Shown: positions 6,683-11,535 of the stretch, in pieces
Layout of the letters: each line of letters starts with the position of its first letter
Numbering within the stretch: the stretch's first letter is position 1
NCBI GenBank assembly: GCA_946615495.1
Contig: CAMOHY010000049.1
Coordinates: 1-11,535 of the forward strand
Direction of reading: 5' to 3'
Length of the DNA: 11,535 nt
Source of the DNA: an uncultured Clostridia bacterium
GTDB taxonomy: Bacteria; Bacillota; Clostridia; Christensenellales; Aristaeellaceae
Notes under the pieces: model-generated
The model's input: only the letters and a program-made list of their open reading frames with translations
Database searches by the model: none
What the model was told of the DNA's origin: nothing
Translations under genes and position numbers: made by a program

Positions 6683-7540
6683 TTATGCGTTCAGGATTTC
6701 CCGAAGCGCCTGGCAGGCCGCGTCAAAGGCCTCGTCGCTGCTTTGGTACACATAAGCGCCCACGTTGCTCTTTTCGCCCTCCCGTTCCAGGGCGGAAAGC
6801 CCGGAGAATACGTGCAGATGGGGTTCCACGGTCATCCACCTGCCGCCCTTTGCCAAATAATCCTTCACGATCATGGCCACGTTGCCTTCGCCCTTGCCGG
6901 CGGGCACCACCCGGCCGTCAGAAAACATTGCGTCTTTAATATGAAGGTATTTGATCTTGTCCCGCAGCATCGTCCAGCCTTCGGCGGTGTCCTGGCCGCA
7001 CTGGACGAAATTGGCCGGGTCGAACACGCCGGCGATCTGGGGAATTTCCGTCAGGATATCCAGGCACCGGTCCGCCATATCGCCAAAGATGCCCTTTTCG
7101 TTTTCATGGCACAGGGCAACGCCCGTTCCATCGCAAATTTCCACCATGCGGTGCAGCCGGTCCATCACCTGGGAGCGGAAAAGGGAAGGCGCCTTCCCGG
7201 CGGGAATATAAAAGGAAAACATGCGGATATTTTCCGCGCCCAGGATGCGGGCCGTTTCCACCGTGCGGCGGAGCAGGTCCAGATGGGCTTCAAAATCGTC
7301 CCTTTCAATGTCGATTTTGCCGATGGGGGACCCAATACTCCATACCCGCAGGCCCGCGCCGTCCAGCTTTTGGCGCACCTCCCGCGCTTTTCCGGCGGAA
7401 ATGGCGGATACGTTTTCCCCGTCCACATTGCGGATTTCCAGGCCCTGCAATTGGTTGCGCTGCATGGCGGCAATCTGCCCGTCGATCAAGGGGCTGGCTT
7501 CATCCGCGAAAGCGAAGATTTGAGGAAGCTGCATTTTCAT
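6683..7540 (-). CDS. Xylose isomerase-like TIM-barrel protein (sugar isomerase/epimerase), first gene of operon
   Basis: A 285-residue PF01261-type barrel. Motifs in order: PQIFAFADEAS at strand 1; GLEIRNVDG; LCHENEKGIFG (143-153), with E146 a probable metal ligand; GVFDPANFVQCG, with D174; YLHIKDA, with H200 and D203; PAGKGEGN; and MTVEPHL, with E239. The layout resembles epimerases and isomerases found in sugar-acid, inositol and keto-sugar operons. The start is ambiguous: AGGAG (7545-7549 on the plus strand) lies only 4 nt from the ATG at 7540 and 10 nt from the in-frame ATG at 7534. It is first in the operon, with its own promoter facing the divergent GH5 gene. The pairing with a second barrel and an oxidoreductase points to a short catabolic route, but the reaction is not known. 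Confidence 0.88.
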   Translation of the reverse strand: MKMQLPQIFAFADEASPLIDGQIAAMQRNQLQGLEIRNVDGENVSAISAGKAREVRQKLDGAGLRVWSIGSPIGKIDIERDDFEAHLDLLRRTVETARILGAENIRMFSFYIPAGKAPSLFRSQVMDRLHRMVEICDGTGVALCHENEKGIFGDMADRCLDILTEIPQIAGVFDPANFVQCGQDTAEGWTMLRDKIKYLHIKDAMFSDGRVVPAGKGEGNVAMIVKDYLAKGGRWMTVEPHLHVFSGLSALEREGEKSNVGAYVYQSSDEAFDAACQALREILNA

Positions 7541-7565
7541 CTCACTCCTTTTTTTCAGAAATATG

Positions 7566-7579
7566 GAAGATCGATTTCA
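7566..7579 (-). promoter_or_regulatory. Possible cre (CcpA) operator overlapping the TIM-barrel operon start site
   Basis: TGAAATCGATCTTC on the minus strand matches the cre consensus TGWAANCGNTNWCA at 12 of 14 positions; the final CA is missing. It sits at about the predicted transcription start, where cre sites block initiation or early elongation. A chance match is quite possible. Confidence 0.25.
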
Positions 7580-7584
7580 ACAAT

Positions 7585-7613
7585 ATTTTACCTTTAAGCG
7601 AGGTTTTTTTCAA
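7585..7613 (-). promoter_or_regulatory. Promoter of the TIM-barrel/oxidoreductase operon
   Basis: Minus strand: TTGAAA (7613-7608), a 17-bp spacer and TAAAAT (7590-7585). Each box differs from consensus at one base. Transcription would start near 7578, giving a leader of about 38 nt before the ATG at 7540. Confidence 0.7.
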
Positions 7614-7684
7614 TACGTCAATTGAATTTTATTGGGAAAATAATGGAAATAATAAACAGAATATTGAATGTGATGTGTCATTTG

Positions 7685-7713
7685 TTGACAGAAAAATGCT
7701 CACTTGCTATAAT
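7685..7713 (+). promoter_or_regulatory. Fully consensus promoter of the GH5-GH13 operon
   Basis: TTGACA (7685-7690), a 17-bp spacer and TATAAT (7708-7713), with TGC before the -10. All 12 box positions match consensus. Transcription would start near 7720, giving a leader of about 57 nt. The site decides the start of the GH5 gene, because an upstream ATG at 7675 would lie before the promoter. So strong a promoter upstream of a catabolic gene suggests control by a repressor, but no clear operator palindrome was found. Confidence 0.85.
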
Positions 7714-7776
7714 ACCATCCGGAAAAGGAACGGGCGGAAGGCCGCGTTTCCCAACACCAGCAAGGAGGCCCCCTGC

Positions 7777-8730
7777 ATGAAGATGAAAGATTTTGGGTTT
7801 TACCGCGGCGTAAATTTGGGCGGCTGGCTGTCCCAGTGCGATTACAGCGAAGAAAGGCTGAATGGGTTCATTACCAAAAAGGATATCGCCGTGATCGCGG
7901 GCTGGGGGCTGGACCATGTGCGCATCCCGGTGGATTACAACGTGGTGCAGCGGGAGGACGGCTCCGTCAGGGAGGACGGCTTTTTACGCATCGAGCGGGC
8001 CCTAAAATGGTGCCGCGAATATGGGCTGAACGCGGTGATCGACCTGCATAAGACCGCCGGCTTCTCCTTCGATAAAGGAGAAAAGGAAGCGGGCTTTTTT
8101 GAAAATCCCGCGTATCAGGCCCGGTTTTACGGTTTGTGGGAAGAAATGGCCCGCCGCTTCGGGGCGGACAGCGGCCATGTGGCCTTTGAACTGCTCAATG
8201 AAGTGACGGAGCAGCGCTTCATTTCCGCCTGGAATTTGATTGCGGCTCAGTGCATCCGCCGCATCCGGGCGCTCGCTCCTCAAACGCTGATTCTGGTGGG
8301 CAGCTACCACAACAACAGCGCCGCCGCCGTGGAGGCGCTGGACGCTCCGGCGGACGGGCGGGTGGTGTATAATTTCCACTGCTATGATCCCCTGCCCTTC
8401 ACCCATCAGGGCGCTCACTGGGTGGATTGGCTGGACCAAAAGGCGCGCGTAAGCTTTGAGGAAGCGGCGCTGCCCGCGGATTATTTTGACCGCCAGTTTT
8501 CCCCCGCCCTCCGGGCCGCGCAAAAGCACGGCGCCATGCTCTACTGCGGCGAATACGGCGTGATCGACCAGGCCAAGCCGGAGGACGCGGTGAAATGGTT
8601 CCGCCAAATTCACGATACCTTTGAAAAGTACGGCATTTCCCGGTGCGCCTGGAGCTATAAGCAAATGGATTTCGGCTTGAGCGACGAAAGGCTGGACGGC
8701 GTCAGGGAAGAATTGCTTAAGCTGCTGTAA
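7777..8730 (+). CDS. Glycoside hydrolase family 5-like enzyme, cytoplasmic
   Basis: A 317-residue retaining glycoside hydrolase with the cellulase/GH5 barrel pattern. Motifs: RGVNLGGWL at the N terminus; VRIPVDY (48-54), with R49; VIDLHK, with D89 and H91; FELLNEV, with N141 and E142 as acid/base; FHCYDP, with H201 and Y203; CGEYGV, with E259 as nucleophile; and SRCAWSYKQMDFG near the end. It should cut beta-linked glucans or gluco-oligosaccharides; the exact bond is not deducible. There is no signal peptide, so it acts on imported oligosaccharides, possibly as an exo-enzyme. I chose the ATG at 7777 because AAGGAGG (7762-7768) lies 8 nt before it; the in-frame ATG at 7675 precedes the consensus promoter. 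The first gene of a probable operon with the GH13 gene 61 bp downstream, and divergent from the sugar isomerase operon. Confidence 0.87.
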   Translation: MKMKDFGFYRGVNLGGWLSQCDYSEERLNGFITKKDIAVIAGWGLDHVRIPVDYNVVQREDGSVREDGFLRIERALKWCREYGLNAVIDLHKTAGFSFDKGEKEAGFFENPAYQARFYGLWEEMARRFGADSGHVAFELLNEVTEQRFISAWNLIAAQCIRRIRALAPQTLILVGSYHNNSAAAVEALDAPADGRVVYNFHCYDPLPFTHQGAHWVDWLDQKARVSFEEAALPADYFDRQFSPALRAAQKHGAMLYCGEYGVIDQAKPEDAVKWFRQIHDTFEKYGISRCAWSYKQMDFGLSDERLDGVREELLKLL

Positions 8731-8791
8731 AAAAAAACAACGTTTCTGCGGTCAAAATGTATTTTAATTACGGGAAGGAGACCCGACCTTT

Positions 8792-10864
8792 ATGAACCCA
8801 CCGTCCCCGGCGGAGACCGCCCTGATTTCCTCCATCTTCAGCGATGAAACCGAGCTTTTCAGAACACCTTCCGAGCCGGAACCCGGCGATACCGTTACCA
8901 TTCGTTTGCGCATAGAAAAGGATGCCCGCGCCCAGATCACATTGCTGACGGGGTATCCCACCGTCATTAAGGAAATGCGCAAGGCGCGCACCGACAAGTG
9001 CTTTGATTGGTATGAAACGGAATTGACCTGCAAGGGCGACGCTTCCGTGTTTTATTCTTTTTTGATCGCCTGGAAGGGAAAATATATCCATTACCGAAAA
9101 ACCGGCGCCGCCTTGACCGATTCCGTGCCTTTCCCGGACCCGGCCCACTCCTTCCGCATGCTGCCGGGGTTCCATGTGCCAGCCTGGTCCAAGGGCGCGG
9201 TGCAGTATCAAATCATGGCGGACCGCTTTTTTAACGGCGACCCCGCCAACGACGTGGTGGACCGGGAATGCTATTATTCCGGGGATTACCTGCGCCACGC
9301 GGCGAAATGGGACGACCTGCCCCGCATCGGGGATTACCGGTGCTTTTACGGGGGCGATTTGCAGGGCGTAATGGACAAACTGGACTATTTGCAGTCCCTG
9401 GGCGTGGAGGTCATTTATTTCAATCCCATTTTCGTTTCCCCGTCCAGCCATAAGTACGACACCCAGGATTATTCCCATATCGATCCCCATCTTACCGTTA
9501 TCAAAAAGGACGTGAACCGGCCCCTGCGCAAAAACGAGCGGAAAAACGCCCACGCCCAGCAGTATATCCTGCGCACCACGGACCCGGAAAACCTGCGGGA
9601 AAGCGACGCGTTTTTCGCCCGCTTCTGCCAGGAGGTGCACCGCCGGGGCATGCGCCTGATTCTGGACGGCGTGTTCAACCACTGCGGGTCCTTTAACCGG
9701 TGGATGGATAAGGAAGGGCTTTACAGCGCGTCCGAGGGCTATCTGCCGGGGGCTTATCAGGATTCATCCAGCCCCTACCGCACCTATTTTCAGTTTCTGA
9801 GCCCCAAGCATTACGATTCTTGGTGGGGCGTGGATACGCTGCCCAAGCTGTGCTATGAATTGTCCCGCGATCTGTGCGAGGAAATATTCGACGTGGCGGA
9901 AAAATGGGCTTCCCCGCCCTACGCCATCGACGGCTGGCGGCTGGACGTGGGGGCCGACCTGGGCCACAGCCGGGAATTTAACCACCTGTTCTGGAAGGAA
10001 TTCCGCCGCCGGGTGAAGGCGGTGAACCCCGATGTGCTCATTCTGGCCGAGCATTACGGCGATCCCTCCGAATGGCTCCGGGGCGACGAATGGGACAGCG
10101 TGATGAACTACGACGCGTTCATGGAGCCCGTCACCTTCTTTTTAACGGGCATGGAAAAGCATTCTGATTACCGCAGGGACGACCTGTACCAGAACGGCCC
10201 CGCCTTTTTTCAGGGCATGGCGGAAGCCATGTCCCGCCTGCCCACGCCCTCCATGCAGTGCGCCATGAACGAACTGAGCAACCATGACCACAGCCGCTTC
10301 CTGACCCGCACCAACGGCCGGGTGGGCCGGCTGGAGAGCGCGGGCAGCGCCGCCGCCGGCGAAGGCGTGCGCATGGGCGTGTTCCGGGAGGCGGTGGTGA
10401 TGCAGATGACCTGGCCCGGCGCGCCTACCATCTATTACGGCGACGAGGCGGGCCAGCTGGGCTGGACCGACCCGGACAACCGGCGCACCTATCCCTGGGG
10501 ACATGAGGACAAGGGACTGATTGAGCTGCATAGGGCGCTGACCCATCTTCGCCGGGAGCTTCCCGTGCTCAGGCAGGGCAGCGTGCAGCCCCTGTGCGCG
10601 GGGGACGGATACATCGCCTACGCCCGGTTTGACGCCGTGGGCCGCGCCGCCGTGGTGTGCAACAACGCCGAAGCGCCCCAGGTGATCGCCGTGCCCCTGC
10701 CCGCGGCGGGCATGCCGGAGGGCACGGAAATGACCCGGCGCCTCCTTGTGGACGACGAGGGGTTTGACCCCCAGGCCGAGCCCGCGGGAGCGGTGAAGGA
10801 TGGGGTGCTGCTCATCCGCCTGCCCGCCCACGGCGCGGTGGTGCTCACACCCAAGGAGAATTGA
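8792..10864 (+). CDS. GH13 alpha-glycosidase (neopullulanase/cyclomaltodextrinase-like)
   Basis: A 690-residue alpha-amylase superfamily enzyme without a signal peptide, so cytoplasmic; it should hydrolyse imported malto-oligosaccharides, cyclodextrins or pullulan fragments. An N-terminal beta-sandwich (about 1-125) precedes the barrel, as in neopullulanases. Barrel marks are YQIMADRFFNGD (about 138-149), FYGGDLQGVMDKLDYL, YFNPIF and SSHKYDTQDYSHIDPH. The four GH13 regions are intact: region I DGVFNH (292-297), region II GWRLDVG with nucleophile D385, region III LAEH with acid/base E420, and region IV NHD (497-499) with transition-state D499. A C-terminal beta domain follows from about 605. 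Between DPH (231-233) and region I lie about 30 more residues than usual, Lys/Arg/Asn-rich and including RKNERKNAHAQQ. AAGGAG lies 11 nt before the ATG. No convincing promoter lies in the 61-bp gap, so it is likely transcribed with the GH5 gene. Confidence 0.93.
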   Translation: MNPPSPAETALISSIFSDETELFRTPSEPEPGDTVTIRLRIEKDARAQITLLTGYPTVIKEMRKARTDKCFDWYETELTCKGDASVFYSFLIAWKGKYIHYRKTGAALTDSVPFPDPAHSFRMLPGFHVPAWSKGAVQYQIMADRFFNGDPANDVVDRECYYSGDYLRHAAKWDDLPRIGDYRCFYGGDLQGVMDKLDYLQSLGVEVIYFNPIFVSPSSHKYDTQDYSHIDPHLTVIKKDVNRPLRKNERKNAHAQQYILRTTDPENLRESDAFFARFCQEVHRRGMRLILDGVFNHCGSFNRWMDKEGLYSASEGYLPGAYQDSSSPYRTYFQFLSPKHYDSWWGVDTLPKLCYELSRDLCEEIFDVAEKWASPPYAIDGWRLDVGADLGHSREFNHLFWKEFRRRVKAVNPDVLILAEHYGDPSEWLRGDEWDSVMNYDAFMEPVTFFLTGMEKHSDYRRDDLYQNGPAFFQGMAEAMSRLPTPSMQCAMNELSNHDHSRFLTRTNGRVGRLESAGSAAAGEGVRMGVFREAVVMQMTWPGAPTIYYGDEAGQLGWTDPDNRRTYPWGHEDKGLIELHRALTHLRRELPVLRQGSVQPLCAGDGYIAYARFDAVGRAAVVCNNAEAPQVIAVPLPAAGMPEGTEMTRRLLVDDEGFDPQAEPAGAVKDGVLLIRLPAHGAVVLTPKEN

Positions 10865-10879
10865 GAATGATAGAGTGAA

Positions 10880-10985
10880 CAGAGGACAGCGTGCAGAGTG
10901 CAGTTTTAGATAGTGGAAACAATGGGTAGCGGACCATGTATATGAACGATATAAACTGTACTTTGTCCTCTGAAAACTGTACTTT
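10880..10985. repeat. Imperfect inverted and direct repeats after the GH13 gene
   Basis: CAGAGGACA (10880-10888) is perfectly complementary to TGTCCTCTG (10964-10972). Inside this pair, GCAGTTTTAGAT-like bases on the left face ACAGTTTATAT-like bases on the right. AAACTGTACTTT also occurs twice directly (10953-10964 and 10974-10985). No coding capacity is evident. It may be a decayed small repeat or MITE-like unit; that origin is inference. Confidence 0.5.
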
Positions 10986-10994
10986 CTGCCATCG

Positions 10995-11022
10995 TTCCCG
11001 TTCGAGAAGCGGGAATTTTTTT
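10995..11022 (+). terminator. Rho-independent terminator of the GH5-GH13 operon
   Basis: The arms TTCCCG (10995-11000) and CGGGAA (11010-11015), extendable inward by a T-G and a T-A pair, are followed directly by seven T (11016-11022). It lies about 130 nt after the GH13 stop, separating that operon from the rpsJ promoter. Confidence 0.88.
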
Positions 11023-11249
11023 GTGTGCGGAGTGCTCTGCCACAACATGTGGTACGTTTGGTTGGGGGCGGGGCACAGGGAATTGTGTCCGAAATCTTTC
11101 CGTCCCGTACAAATGCGGGGAAAAGAAGAAAACGGCTCATAAGGACACGCCCGGAGGGGTTGCCATGACCGCGTTTGGAAAATGAAAGAAAAACAGAGGT
11201 TTCAGGCCGTTCATCAATAAAAAAATTGAAAAAAATTTGCAAAAACCTC
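11023..11249. other. Non-coding stretch upstream of the rpsJ promoter
   Basis: No supported gene, repeat or RNA was recognised in the left part. The right end (about 11215-11246) is made of phased A-tracts just upstream of the -35, the usual form of an UP element that raises ribosomal-gene transcription. A reading frame of 68 codons that crosses the preceding terminator has no ribosome binding site and was not accepted. Confidence 0.5.
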
Positions 11250-11278
11250 TTGCAATCCACCGCAAGTTCGTTTATAAT
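11250..11278 (+). promoter_or_regulatory. Promoter of the S10 ribosomal protein operon
   Basis: TTGCAA (11250-11255), a 17-bp spacer and a perfect TATAAT (11273-11278), preceded by A-tracts. Transcription would start at about G11284-G11285, leaving an untranslated leader of about 220 nt before rpsJ. Confidence 0.85.
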
Positions 11279-11284
11279 AATCAG

Positions 11285-11492
11285 GCTGTCTGTTTATGGG
11301 ATGAAGCATTAAGTTGCTGCTCAGGCCAGAGCAGGTAATTAATGTGGACCAGCCGGGGCACGATCCCGGCGAACGGACTCGAACCGTGCAAAAGGCACGG
11401 AAGGCGACGGGCTTCCCCATAGGATGGCGCCGCCTGCGAAGCGCCAGAACTGAGGGAAAGACTCCCCCCGTTTCAGCCGTGAGTACGAAATC
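11285..11492 (+). ncRNA. Candidate structured 5' leader of the rpsJ (S10) operon
   Basis: The leader can fold into a multi-branched structure. A closing helix pairs 11295-11300 with 11416-11421 and 11303-11307 with 11411-11415, with a 2-nt bulge. It encloses three hairpins: 11308-11312/11339-11343 topped by CTGCTC (11317-11322)/GAGCAG (11329-11334); GCCGGG (11352-11357)/CCCGGC (11365-11370); and CCGTGC (11384-11389)/GCACGG (11395-11400). A fourth hairpin, TGGCGC (11425-11430)/GCGCCA (11441-11446), follows. The extreme 5' end GGCTG (11284-11288) can also pair with CAGCC (11474-11478). No T-run follows any hairpin, so control, if any, would act on translation or RNA stability. In E. coli the S10 leader is bound by L4; a ribosomal-protein autoregulatory leader is the natural reading here, but I do not recognise a known class. 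Confidence 0.6.
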
Positions 11493-11506
11493 AAGGAGGA
11501 AAAAAC

Positions 11507-11535
11507 ATGGCCAGCCAGAAAATCCGCATCAAGCT
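11507..11535 (+). CDS. rpsJ: 30S ribosomal protein S10, first codons
   Basis: Only nine complete codons lie in the window: MASQKIRIK plus a partial tenth. This is the typical N terminus of bacterial S10 (MA-x-QKIRI-(R/K)-LK). AAGGAGGA (11493-11500) lies 6 nt before the ATG. S10 is a small-subunit head protein and the NusE partner of NusB in antitermination. It normally heads the S10-spc ribosomal operon, which would continue beyond the right edge. The strong promoter and long leader upstream fit this. Confidence 0.9.

Noticed and set aside
5990..7597. Open frame of 535 codons on the plus strand
   Set aside because: Fully antisense to two clear TIM-barrel genes with good ribosome binding sites and conserved motifs; the translation resembles no family.
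7675..7776. Upstream start for the GH5 gene at 7675
   Set aside because: It lies before the consensus promoter (7685-7713) and has no ribosome binding site; the extra residues match nothing in the family, while 7777 has AAGGAGG at ideal spacing.
10936..11142. Open frame of 68 codons downstream of the GH13 gene
   Set aside because: It runs through a strong terminator, has no ribosome binding site and has an implausible Cys/Arg-rich composition.
11340..11430. Possible minus-strand tRNA, because GGTTCGAGTCC looks like a T-arm
   Set aside because: No matching acceptor stem, D-arm or anticodon arm can be drawn at the right distances.
11405..11470. Resemblance of GGGAAAGACTCC and GGGCTTCCCCATAGG to RNase P RNA conserved blocks
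   Set aside because: The blocks are in the wrong order, the other conserved regions are missing, and the region ends in the rpsJ ribosome binding site.
11285..11492. Known riboswitch classes or a T-box upstream of rpsJ
   Set aside because: The characteristic cores of the T-box, cobalamin, TPP, SAM and guanidine classes were looked for by eye and not seen.
1..11535. CRISPR array, integrase, transposase or prophage genes
   Set aside because: No regularly spaced repeats and no coding region with such motifs; all convincing genes are metabolic, membrane, repair or ribosomal.

Overview
The window looks like a chromosomal, origin-proximal segment of a fairly GC-rich Bacillota, most likely an uncultured gut-type Clostridia. 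The evidence is strong AGGAGG-type ribosome binding sites, near-consensus sigma-A promoters with 17-bp spacers, canonical Bacillota parS sites (TGTTTCACGTGAAACA), a recF gene, and the start of the S10 ribosomal-protein operon. The assignment to class or family is inference; no marker gene was compared.

Layout. (1) 1-574, minus: the N-terminal part of a biotin-dependent-type carboxyltransferase, running off the left edge. (2) 927-2072, plus: a secreted protein of unknown function made of two copies of an SH3-like module pair, with its own promoter. (3) 2140-2168: a perfect 13-bp-arm hairpin between convergent genes. (4) 2191-3393, minus: an AI-2E/PerM-family membrane protein. (5) 3394-3584: a divergent control region with an extended -10 promoter for each flanking gene and two parS sites between them. 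(6) 3585-4670, plus: recF, ending at a bidirectional terminator. (7) 7540 down to 4729, minus: a three-gene operon of two xylose-isomerase-like TIM-barrel proteins and a Gfo/Idh/MocA oxidoreductase. (8) 7777-10864, plus: a divergent pair of cytoplasmic glycoside hydrolases, GH5-like then GH13-like, ending at a clear terminator. (9) 11250-11535: a strong promoter, a leader of about 220 nt with extensive potential secondary structure, and the first codons of rpsJ.

How the genes fit together. The centre-right part reads as a carbohydrate island: GH5 and GH13 enzymes release sugars from imported oligosaccharides, and the divergent oxidoreductase/TIM-barrel operon probably oxidises and isomerises or cleaves a sugar, cyclitol or glycoside. 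No transporter or regulator gene for these is visible, so the substrate is unknown. The left-centre part is chromosome maintenance (recF and parS). recF is not next to dnaN or gyrB, which is unusual.

I found no transposase, integrase, CRISPR array, tRNA or rRNA gene. The least explained elements are the structured rpsJ leader, the parS pair set between divergent promoters, and the oxidoreductase plus two TIM-barrel operon.
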